Assembly (NCBI GenBank): GCA_002189035.1
Contig: NEEC01000012.1
Coordinates: 2,480,001-2,544,000 of the forward strand
DNA length: 64,000 nucleotides
Direction: 5' to 3'
Origin: Utricularia gibba
Lineage: Eukaryota > Streptophyta > Magnoliopsida > Lamiales > Lentibulariaceae
The position numbers were made by a program, and so were the translations under genes. This document shows, piece after piece, positions 47,779 to 57,191 of the stretch. Each line of letters opens with the position of its first letter. The first letter of the stretch is position 1. The notes under the pieces were generated by a model. It had not been told where the DNA came from, made no database searches, and was given only the letters and a program-made list of their open reading frames with translations.

Positions 47779-50670
47779 ATGATGTTCGTCGCCTGTGGCT
47801 ATCCGTCCATGGAGGCTTATTGCACTGCTTTTCCGACATGGAGCATACAGGCCCACCGCCGTTCCTCGAGTGGTTTGAGTAAATATGTGGAGATAACTCA
47901 TATAGCTCGCGACAAAGAAGGTGGTTTTGGGGGATGTAAGGCCCGATGCCATTCCAAGCTAGTGAATTTTCCCCAGAAGAATGTGAATAAGGGGAAAAAG
48001 AAGCGTTATGGGGGTGTTTTGCCCTCTATATTGAAGGCATTAGAGGCTGAGAATGATTTAGTAAAAGCCCTTGAAATGCATTGTCAGAATTTGACCCCCA
48101 AAGAGCAGACAGTGATTCTCAAAGAGCAAACTAGGTGGGAGAATACCTTGAAGGTTTTTGAGTGGTTCAAGTCTCAGACATATTATGCACCTAATGTCAT
48201 ACACTACAATGTTGTCCTGCGTTCGTTAGGCGGAGCTCAGAGATGGGATGAGTTGAGGCTCTGTTGGATCGACATGGCAAAAAACCAGGTCATTCCTACA
48301 AACAACACATACGGAATGCTTGTTGATGTGTATGGAAAAGCAGGTCTTGTGAAAGAGGCACTTCTATGGATTAAACATATGCAGTCTAGAGGGATTTTCC
48401 CGGATGAAGTCACTATGTCTACTGTAATTAAAGTTTTGAAGGATGCAAAGGAGTATGATCGGGCTGATAGGTTCTATAAGTCTTGGTGCGCAGGGAAGAT
48501 TGAACAGAAAGACCTTGATTTGGATAACTTGGGTGGTCAGCAATCTATCAGTTTCAAACAGTTTTTATCAACAGAACTTTTCCGGTCAGGTGGGCGGTCA
48601 AACTCATCAGGGGATCAGGTAAATGGGGATGACAATGGCCAGAGGATTCCTCGCCTTTCTTCTACTTATAATACTCTAATAGACATGTATGGAAAGGCTG
48701 GTCGTTTGACAGATGCTGCAGATGTTTTTTCTAGCATGTTGAAGGCGGGTGTAGAGCTGGATAACTTCACATTCAACACCATGATTCATCTTTGTGGTAG
48801 ACAGGGTTCTTTATCGGAAGCCGAGGCCTTGCTTGATAAAATGGAAGAAAGAGGGATTCTTCCGGACACAAAGACTTACAACACCTTTATTTCACTCTAC
48901 GCAGATGCTGGGAACGTTGATGCATCTCTGAGGTGCTACAGAAAGATCAGCAAGATGGGTTTGTTTCCTGATGAAGTTACTGTTAGAGCTATCCTGAAGA
49001 TATTATGTGAAAGAAATATGGTTCAGGAGGTGGAAAATTTGATCCAAGAACTGGAGGAAAGTGGTAAACGCATAGATGAAAGCTCTCTTCCATTGCTTCT
49101 TAAGATGTATCTTGATGAAGGAATGGCTGAAAGAGCCAAGTTACTCATTGATAAGTGTCGCTTAGAATTTGGATTCTCTTCTAGGACGTATGCTGCTATA
49201 ATGGATGTGTACCTAGAGAAGGGATGTTGGTCTGAAGCTGAGGCTTTGTTCATTACTAAAAGGGATGGATGTGCTCATGGTGTTTTGGAATACAATGTCA
49301 TGATCAAAGCTTATGGAAAAGCTGAGCAATATCAGAAAGCTGTTGAGCTCTTCACAAGTATGAGAAATCGGGGTCTGTGGCCAGACGAATGCACGTACAA
49401 TTCCCTCATCCAGATGCTCGCGGGGGGTGGCCTAGTGGATAATGCAAGAGTCATTTTAGCTGAAATGCAAGAAGCTGGATTTATACCATCATGTTCCACA
49501 TTCTCTGCAGTCATTTCAAGCTTAGCTAAGGAGAAGAAGCTCAGTGATGCAGTCGATGTATTCAGGGAAATGATCGGTGCAGGAGTAAAACCAAATGAAG
49601 TTACTTATGGGGTGCTAATCAATGCCTTTGTTGAGGATGGAAATACCGAAGAGGCTATGAAATATTTCCATGCTATGGAAAAGACTGGCGTTTCAGCAAA
49701 CCACATAATCCTGACGTCCATGATCAAGGCGTATGGTAAGATCGGATCAGTTGAAGGAGCAAAGCAAATGTACGATAAAATGAACAAGTTGGATGGTGGT
49801 GCCGATGTAGTGGCATCCAATTGCATGATCAATGTGTATGGAGAAAATGGAATGGTTTCTGAGGCTGAAGCAATATACGATGACTTGACACAGAAAGGTT
49901 CAGCCGATGGCTCCACATTTGCAACAATGATGCATGTTTACAAGAACATGGGAATGCTTGACCAGGCTATTGAAATCGCTAGCAAGATGAAAAGGTCTGG
50001 CCTGCTAGACAGCTCCAGCTCGTATAACAAAGTAATGGCATGCTACGCAACCAAGGGACTTCTTGTGGAATGCGGAGAGCTACTGCACGAAATGCTTGTG
50101 GAAAAGAAGCTTCCACCTGATGCTGGAACCTTCAAGGTTCTCTTCACCATGCTGAAGAAGGGTGGCTTTCCTCGAGAAGCCGTTAAGGAACTCGAATCAT
50201 CTCTCTGGGCAGGAAAGCCCTTTGCTAAGCAAGCGGCTATAACCTCTGTCTTCTCTGTACTTGGTTTGCATTCCTATGCCCTGGAGTCATGTGGGATTTT
50301 CAACAAGGATTACAGTGGTGGGGGCGTCGATGCATCTGCCTACAATGCTGCGATCCGTGCATACACAGCGTACGGGAAGATCGATCAGGCATTGAACATG
50401 TTCATGAGAATGCAGGGTGAGGGGCTAGAGCCTGACATTGTCACATTGATCAGTCTTGTGAAATGTTATGGGAAGGCCAGTATAGTTGAAGGGATAAAGA
50501 GGATACAAAGCCAGATGAAGTATGGAGCGATTGAGGCAAATGAATCCTTGTACAAGGCCATCATTGATGCTTACAAAACCGCCAACAGGAATGATCTTGC
50601 AGAAATGGCTGCCCAGGAGATGAGGCTTGCTTCTGAAACCCAACAGCTATCTCAAGAAGCTGATGAATGA
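47779..50670 (+). CDS. P-class pentatricopeptide repeat protein, At1g73710-like
   Basis: Organellar RNA-binding protein, 963 residues, no intron. The ATG at 47779 (MMFVACGYPSMEAYC) gives an N-terminus rich in Ser/Arg and poor in acids, fitting a plastid transit peptide. The conserved pre-repeat part has KKRYGGVLPSILKALE and LTPKEQTVILKEQTRWE. Then about twenty 35-residue repeats follow, for example VIHYNVVLRSLGGAQRWDEL, NTYGMLVDVYGKAGLVKEAL, FTFNTMIHLCGRQGSLSEAE, CTYNSLIQMLAGGGLVDNAR and VASNCMINVYGENGMVSEAE. There are no E or DYW motifs, so a role in transcript stabilisation, processing or translation is more likely than editing. The order of blocks follows Arabidopsis At1g73710 closely over the whole length. 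The end is acidic. Function of the family is not established. Confidence 0.93.
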   Translation: MMFVACGYPSMEAYCTAFPTWSIQAHRRSSSGLSKYVEITHIARDKEGGFGGCKARCHSKLVNFPQKNVNKGKKKRYGGVLPSILKALEAENDLVKALEMHCQNLTPKEQTVILKEQTRWENTLKVFEWFKSQTYYAPNVIHYNVVLRSLGGAQRWDELRLCWIDMAKNQVIPTNNTYGMLVDVYGKAGLVKEALLWIKHMQSRGIFPDEVTMSTVIKVLKDAKEYDRADRFYKSWCAGKIEQKDLDLDNLGGQQSISFKQFLSTELFRSGGRSNSSGDQVNGDDNGQRIPRLSSTYNTLIDMYGKAGRLTDAADVFSSMLKAGVELDNFTFNTMIHLCGRQGSLSEAEALLDKMEERGILPDTKTYNTFISLYADAGNVDASLRCYRKISKMGLFPDEVTVRAILKILCERNMVQEVENLIQELEESGKRIDESSLPLLLKMYLDEGMAERAKLLIDKCRLEFGFSSRTYAAIMDVYLEKGCWSEAEALFITKRDGCAHGVLEYNVMIKAYGKAEQYQKAVELFTSMRNRGLWPDECTYNSLIQMLAGGGLVDNARVILAEMQEAGFIPSCSTFSAVISSLAKEKKLSDAVDVFREMIGAGVKPNEVTYGVLINAFVEDGNTEEAMKYFHAMEKTGVSANHIILTSMIKAYGKIGSVEGAKQMYDKMNKLDGGADVVASNCMINVYGENGMVSEAEAIYDDLTQKGSADGSTFATMMHVYKNMGMLDQAIEIASKMKRSGLLDSSSSYNKVMACYATKGLLVECGELLHEMLVEKKLPPDAGTFKVLFTMLKKGGFPREAVKELESSLWAGKPFAKQAAITSVFSVLGLHSYALESCGIFNKDYSGGGVDASAYNAAIRAYTAYGKIDQALNMFMRMQGEGLEPDIVTLISLVKCYGKASIVEGIKRIQSQMKYGAIEANESLYKAIIDAYKTANRNDLAEMAAQEMRLASETQQLSQEADE

Positions 50671-51748
50671 CATTCTTTTGTCTTTTTTTAGTTCAGAGAT
50701 GCAAAACCAGTAGTGTAACCTATTAATGTGAGGCAATTTACTTAACATATAGTTCAAGGATTAAACAGCACTCTTCAGTGTTTCAGTCAATTATTTAGTA
50801 TCCTTTTTAATGGAACTAGATCTGCACAAAGCTTGACTTGAACCGACCGGTTCTTCTTCCTCTTCCTTTCAAGAATCCCAAATGGATTTGAGCATAGAGA
50901 GCGTGCATACACACGTTTTCAAGAAAACCATTGGCTGTGATGAAGCTCCATCGCCATTAATGGCTTTTTCTTCTTAGGGAGATTCACCTATTCACACGGA
51001 TTCATAGAGAGCGTGCATACACACGTTTTCAAGAAAACCATTGGCTGTGTGAAGCTCCATCGCCATTAATGGCTTTTTCTTCTTAGGGAGATTGACCTAT
51101 TCACACGGATAGAAACAACATTTATTACATGTGGGCATCTCTTTGTCGTGATGATGAAACATGGAAGACTTTTTGTACATGGTGACGTCAGGGGAACACA
51201 GTCCCACTTCAATACATTCAAGCTTAACTTGGCACCCAAGTCAGCAAAACATTTGGATAATCATGAGAATGGTATTCTCCAGCTCCAGCTCATTAAGGAT
51301 GATCACTGCTCCAAGTCTACGGTCTTCGGATGAATATTAAAACATTATATTTCCTTTCAGCTCAAACCTACCCGCTTTTTTTATGCTTTGCTTCCCGGGA
51401 TTCCCTGGTTTGAGGTTCGTTGTTTAGTGATGACGGTGATACTGCTCTGTTGCTTTTCGGTGGTTTCAAAGCTTCCTATTGGACAGGATTATGTACTGAG
51501 AATCGTTATTACAGTGCAATCATGGTTCCAGAACTCAGTTCTCTGGTTTTATTCTCTGAAACTTTCGTTCTCGTTTATCAAGGGGATCGGTTCCTCCTCA
51601 GTAATTCAATGAAACTATGGAAATCAAAGTCACCATTTCAACATCATATTTCTTACATATAATTTACTGAGCGACAAGATCAACACAGCGGTGAACACTA
51701 GTAGATAACAGAAATGCACAGGAGGGTGGTCGAATCCAGCTTCTTCAT
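50671..51748. other. 3' flank with a recent tandem duplication; no supported gene
   Basis: 50671-50800 is probably 3' UTR of the PPR gene. 50893-51110 is the 110-base tandem duplication. 51120-51660 contains open frames in two plus frames without recognised product. 51660-51748 is the 3' flank of the HMA gene. Confidence 0.45.
50893..51110 (+). repeat. 110-base direct tandem duplication
   Basis: Two head-to-tail copies, starting at 50893 and 51003, each beginning CATAGAGAGCGTGCATAC and ending near TTCACACGGA. They differ by one base lost in copy 2 (GTGATGAAG versus GTGTGAAG) and one C/G substitution, so about 98 percent identity. Confidence 0.97.
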
Positions 51749-52340
51749 TCACATGATGGTGCACTCCCCTCTGCTTTCGTACATGTTGTTGTTGCTGTAG
51801 GGAGGATAGTAGTAAGGAGGGTTGTAGGAAGTGTAGTAGAAGTAGTCAGTGTTGAGTTTCCCCATCTGCGCGCTGTGCTCCATCCCAACCCTACCCACCT
51901 CGTTCTTATCGGACTTGTACGCGCCGCCGCCCTGCTTGTCCCAGTCCCTCGCCGGCCCGACGTTGACTATCTCCGGCCGCCACGAGTTTCTGAGCTTGCC
52001 CACCACGTCCACCGCGTCAACATCCCCCACCACAACCAGTCTTTTTTCCTTCAAGTCAATATGCACAGACTCTATGCCTACAAAGTCACAGGTGCAGTTT
52101 AGAAAAGCTAGAAGATTTCTGTCACTGATATATCAACAACAACAACAACAACAAAGATAAAACAGATTCCATGTCTTGCCTTTGAGGCTGGAGACAGCCT
52201 TCATGGCCTTCTGCTTCTGTTTGGCGGTGTTGATGTCTAACTTGATCACCACTTTCTGCAATTCAAGACCCATCAAAACGAACCCACAAAAAAAACAGAA
52301 ACAGAAAGACAAAACCAGTACGCCCGCTCACCTTCATCAT
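51749..52340 (-). CDS. Heavy-metal-associated isoprenylated plant protein (HIPP), degenerate metal site
   Basis: Three exons, 52340-52332 (only ATG ATG AAG), 52255-52180 and 52077-51749, give 137 residues. The HMA fold (residues about 3-70) reads KVVIKLDINTAKQKQKAMKA, then VSSLKGIESVHIDLKEKRLV and VVGDVDAVDVVGKLR. The metal-binding CxxC of the first loop is absent (INTAKQKQ), so copper or zinc binding through that site is not expected. The linker is Lys/Gly-rich, then Tyr/Pro-rich (YNPPYYYPPYSNNN). The last four residues CTIM form a CaaX box for farnesylation, which would place it on membranes. Intron 2 has a GC donor. A 9-base first exon is common in this family. A CAA microsatellite lies in intron 2. 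Confidence 0.9.
52078..52179 (-). other. GC-AG intron in the HIPP gene
   Basis: On the minus strand exon 2 ends CTCAAAG and the intron begins GCAAGACATGG, matching the extended GC-donor consensus AG|GCAAG. It ends TTTGTAG before GCATAGAG. No GT near the border keeps the HMA domain in frame. A (CAA)n run of about seven units lies inside, at about 52136-52153. Confidence 0.85.
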
Positions 52341-54923
52341 CTTCAGAGTTTGAAAAGAGCTTGGGAATCGAAAAAGGGAAAAGTGCAGGGATTCTGGGGT
52401 CACTGATGTCTGCTTATATAGCAGCAAAGCCGGATGAAGTTGTGGCCAGCACTGGTCCTGCCTGTTTTGTATAAGATAAACACTGAAATATCTAAAATTG
52501 TGGTAATCCCATGACAAATATCTGCAGACACAGACGCATACATCCAGGGTTTTGTCAAAAGGAAGGTTCTTCTTACATCAGCTGTCCAAATCAGGAAGCA
52601 AAGACCTCGAGTCTTGTGGCTGATAAAATTACAGACCACATGCCCTGCCCTAATTCCCACTTCTTTAAGGAGTGGTTCAAACAACCCAACCCAACCACCT
52701 CATGATTTTTAAGTCATGTCTCGTAGAGGTGAATTCCAGTCCACGAGTGATATGTCTGAATGTTTGAAATACCACTTTCAGAATATTTAATTTCTACAAA
52801 TATCTCGATAGTTTTGGTAATTAATCATCGGAGGTAAAAATAAATAAAAAAACAAATTATTTTGGTTTTGGTGATACTGCAAGGTACATGTGATTGCAGT
52901 TCCGGATAAACCCGCTAGGTCATCGGGTTTAGAGTTTAGCGGGTTAACCCATCGATGACTTAGCCGATGACTCGGTACAAGTAGGATCATGATTTGATTG
53001 GTACAGGTCAATCCGTCAGGTCAAGATTTTTAAAAACCCTAATTTTTATTTTCATTCTCTACTCTTTGTTTTATTTTGTTGTATGTTTAGATTGAAAAAA
53101 TATTGGTTCTTTTTTTTTTTAATTTGATTCAAATTTTAAAAGTAGCACGGCACATGAAAAGAAACAGCAAAGAAGATTTTGAAGTGAAATAATACTCTAT
53201 TAACCAACTCAATCAACGTTAACCACAAATTGACTTGTACTCAGATCGGTTAAAGGAAAACCCATCACGGGTCAACCCGTGATGACTCATCGACCATGAA
53301 CAGACTCGGCAGGTCGGATCCGGATGGATACGGGTCCGACCCGTGCCCAACTCTACAGTGTAACGTCATCACTAAAAGCTCACAAGTGCAATTTCGTACG
53401 GATTGGGCCGTGTGTTTTTTTGCTTTAAATGGGCCCCATTCGAACCAGTCTTGAACGTGAAGCTTTTTTTTAAATGGGCCTTGAAGAGAAACACTGAAAA
53501 TGGAGTTACATACACTTACGCTGGTAAATAGACAGGATAGCATGGTCATTAATCACTAATTATACAAAATATTAAATAAACAAATTGTTCACTTGTATCA
53601 TTTTAAATCAATAAATATATTGATTTTTTTTTCATCCATGATCATTGACACATCATAAATTTCATATTTTCCAAGAATGAATATTCAATTTATTTGAATC
53701 ATTTGATATTCTCAATGATGTATAAAAACGAGCATAATATATCTATTGTATTATCACGAATATTTTTAAAAAAATCATAATTGAATCACAATTAAATCAT
53801 AATATAAATTAAATTTAATCACAATTGAATCATTTCGAATCGCGAACGACATCGTTTTTTCGACGATTTAGAACATCGGGTTACCGTTGCCCTTCCGGTG
53901 GAAGTCGGCGGGTGAATTAGCGGTAATCGCCGGTATTAATTAACCGGCGGGGGCGGGGGGTGGACCATCCACCATAACCACCACCAGCCCCGGCCATGGG
54001 GGGTGGTGGGGGGTGCATTACCATTAATCCGATGGTACTACTACTAATCAATGCGTGTCTCCCCAGTTGTTGAGATTTCCCCTACGTTCCGAAATATTCT
54101 CCCATTCGACATTTCGCAATCCATCTTTAATACCCTCCTCCTCTCCTCTCCTCCCCTCCTATAAAAAAAAAATCACCCGGAAGGTCGTCGGAAAAAAAAC
54201 GACGGTGTTGGTGGCGGGAGGACCACGGCGGAGAAAGATAAACGTAGTTTTAGCCTTTTCCAGGGTTGATTTGGATGGAATTGAGTCCCCAACGGACTCC
54301 GGCCTGGTGGCTTAACGCCAAGGGTTTTCGGTTAAGTTGCACTTTCAGAGGATTAATTACGCCCGCTAACCCCAATTTATTAGCGTTAAACGTCGATTAT
54401 ATTCCCACTGGATGATTTGGACACCCATGTTTCCACTAATAACACACCCCCTTTTTTTAATTCTATATTTTATTTTCTTATTTTATTTGGATAATAAAAT
54501 GAATACCCACATGGCACGCACGTACCCCTCCCATTCCTCCACACTCTCTTTCGTACACATTCTAAAAATATAATTTTCATAAAATAGTGACGATTCATAT
54601 TGTTCATAATATATAGTTTCCGTAGTGTCGAACGGTTTATATAAAAAAAAAAATCTTTTTTTGATAATAAAATTATTTTTAAAATGATTATAATAAATAT
54701 AGAGGGAGTTATGATGCATTGTGAATTGGAATTACTAAAATTGGGGAAAAAATATCATGGATTAAAATGCATGAGAAAAGAAAGAAGGTACAAAGGAGAA
54801 GGGTTTAGTTGTATACCAAAACCAGCTTCCTAATCCCGCTAAATGTCTAAAGTATACCCCCAACGTAGCCGAGTGTGTTTTCCGATGCCGGAAACGGCGG
54901 TGGCCGGAGAGAACGGCCGTCTG
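52341..54923. other. Spacer with palindromic repeats and a G-rich island
   Basis: 52341-52700 is the HIPP promoter side. 52890-53350 contains several perfect short palindromes around CGGGTCAACCCG words, probably an old transposable-element fragment. 53395-53480 has GGCCCA words. 53765-53860 is a copy of the AT-rich dispersed repeat. 53940-54015 is very G/C-rich. 54320-54850 is AT-rich. Short open frames have no recognised product. Confidence 0.45.
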
Positions 54924-57191
54924 TTATCCGGCGAGGTCGTGAAGGAGTTGAGCCCCCATCAAGTTTCTGTAAGGAAGTGCCTGGTTTTCTGAATCCAGCA
55001 ACGAGTACTGCTCCGTCTGGCAGTCTTCAATCTGCTCTCTACTGTAGAAAAGCGAGGTCGGAGCCGCGGCAGAAGGAAACCCAATTCCGCTGCCGCTGGC
55101 TCCGCCGTGCTGGTGAAGTCCAAGTGTTAAGGAAACCCCACCGCCGCCGCTGCTTTGGAAACCGATCGCTCCCCCCGGGGTGTCGTTCATGTAGGGGACG
55201 GCGGAGGCGGGGTGGTGGGCGTGCTGCCAGTCGAGCTCCATGGCGTTGTAAGAGTTGATAAAGGCTTGCTGTTCATTGAGGAGACCCTTGTTCTTTCTCA
55301 AATCATGCTTCTCTTGGGAACCGAGTATGGACGTTAAGCATTCCGAGTCTATTCGGACAAGCTGATCCTGCGTCGGCTTCTGATCCTCCATTCCTTGCTG
55401 GTTCTGACAATCCATGTTTGCCCCTCCGATGTCTGCTGCACCTTCGTTCTCCTTCAGTTCCTCAAGGTACATCTCTTCCACCATTGGCTTCCATAGCCTC
55501 ACCCTCGCGTTGATAAACCAGTTGGAAACCTATAGAAAACACCATGCAGATTAACCAAAATTACTATCATGTAAAAGTTGAATTCATTCACCGTAAAAAA
55601 AAAAATATAGACTGGCCTGGCTGCGAGAAAGCCCAGTTTGGCGAGCAAGGATGTGCTTATCTACGTCACAAGGGTACCTACAGCAGAATCCAAGATGACT
55701 TAGTCGAAAAACGACGATGGATCAACGTGAAACTGAAATTTCATCTGGTAAAAAGTGTGTTACGGGTGTAAAAAATGTTCGAAAAGCCAAGCTCGGAGAA
55801 CGGAGACAGCCCGTTCGGGGAGGCCACGCTGGGGGCGCCATGGGTGGCTGTCCATCAAGCTCATCTGTTGAAGAGCTCTTTGTTGCCTGAGTGTTTGATC
55901 AAGGAGTCGCAGTCTCGGGGTCTCCCCTTTGGTGGTCCCCGGAGCGGCCGCGTCCTTGTCTCCAATGGCCTTCTTCGTCGCTCTTATTTGGCTCACGATT
56001 CCGTCTCTCAGACATCGGAAGTGCCGCGACATCGCCTTGGACGCCATCGCCGAATAAACGGTGGCCCCCCCGGTTCCGGCGACTGCCTCGAAGGACGACA
56101 CAACGCCTCTCATCTGATCACAGTAGTACTTGTACCGTCGATCCACCTGAAGAACAATAAGGATGGTTAAAAAAAAGGTGATGGCAGAAAAATGTACAGA
56201 ATAAAAAGGGAGAATTGGGGTTCAAAATTTAATGGAACTCTTGAATGGTCACCATGTGAGCATTGAATAATGAAGAGTTCTTCACCTCTGATTAGTTCAG
56301 ATTTTTAACTGCACTTTCACCTGGTAAAAAGTATGCAGTATGTGAAATTACGAGCGGTTTTTTGGTATTCGGATACGTACCTCGACCATCATTTGAAGAA
56401 GCTTTGTTTTTCTTCTCTGCAACTCGAGGAGATCGAGTGAGTAAAGTGACTGTTTCTTGATGATGACTTCTTCTTGGTGCTCTATGGGTTTTTGGCCCTT
56501 GAGTCTGAGAGAGTTCTCCATGATCTCTTTAGTGTCGAGACTGCAGAATTCGTTGAGAAGCTCCTGTGCCGGAGAGAGATATCGGGAGTTTTTCAGGACA
56601 GAGTGAGCCTCAAAAACTTGAGGCGGCGGATTTAAAGACCGGGAGCTGGATGGTCCGAATCGCATATCTTGTCGGAGCTCAAAGTGCTGTAAGCCGATGG
56701 TGGAGGGATTCGAAGAGCTTAAGGAAAGTGAAAGGCCTTGGCTGGGGCGCTCGTTACCTTCGCATGGGAAAACACAGCTGCTTAAAGAATGATCGTCGCC
56801 CGGATAAACGCTCGGCTTGAGCTTTGCTGAGGGTGGTGGCTCCACGGCGGTGGAGAATCAATCAGCGTTTCATGGTTGTTCTGATCGGAGATGCCTCTGA
56901 AATCATGGTGATAAAACCCCGACGAACCCGGTTCATTCAACGTATCCTTACCGGCCGACTGGCTTCCTCCCCCGTTGTAGGCGCCACCCCCGCCGCCGCC
57001 GCTTTACTGAACAACTCCTTCCACATCACGGCAGCGGGCTCTCCTTGCTTCGCCTGAAATCCTATCATTTCCATGCCGGCGGTTAAGTTATAGATCTCCG
57101 GCGGCGCCGCCTCGAAGCCCACCAAATGGGGATTCTGATTTCCGGGGAACGAACCGTTCCCGTAACCGAACCCCGCCCTCTCCTCACCCAT
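54924..57191 (-). CDS. BEL1: BEL1 homeodomain transcription factor, exon 1 with two apparent one-base losses
   Basis: TALE-class BELL protein that pairs with KNOX partners; in Arabidopsis BEL1 specifies ovule integuments. Four exons: 57191-56381, 56146-55764, 55677-55617 and 55529-54924. Motifs are [20 protein letters not shown], the SKY box [19 protein letters not shown], and the BELL domain [20 protein letters not shown] with [13 protein letters not shown]. The homeodomain spans [49 protein letters not shown] and [20 protein letters not shown]. The tail has GVSLTLGL (ZIBEL-type) and the BEL1-specific end [14 protein letters not shown], which favours BEL1 over other BLH genes. In exon 1 three frames succeed each other; breaks are at the 5-base run 56969-56973 and between 56785 and 56857. 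With two extra bases the product is about 620 residues, normal for BEL1. Intron 3 has a GC donor. Confidence 0.88.
55530..55616 (-). other. GC-AG intron inside the BEL1 homeodomain
   Basis: On the minus strand exon 3 ends CGCAGCCAG and the intron begins GCCAGTCTATA. It ends CTATAG before GTTTCCAACTGG. Joining at CAG|GTT in phase 0 gives SRSQ followed by VSNWFINAR, the invariant recognition helix. The GT four bases further in would shift the frame. Confidence 0.75.

Noticed and set aside
50893-51110. CRISPR-like or satellite array
   Set aside because: Only two units exist, without spacers; this is a simple tandem duplication.
55614-55617. Alternative GT donor four bases inside BEL1 intron 3
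   Set aside because: Would shift the frame and destroy the WFINAR recognition helix.
55775-56170. Plus-strand frames over BEL1 exon 2
   Set aside because: Shadows of the GC-rich BELL/homeodomain coding exon on the minus strand.
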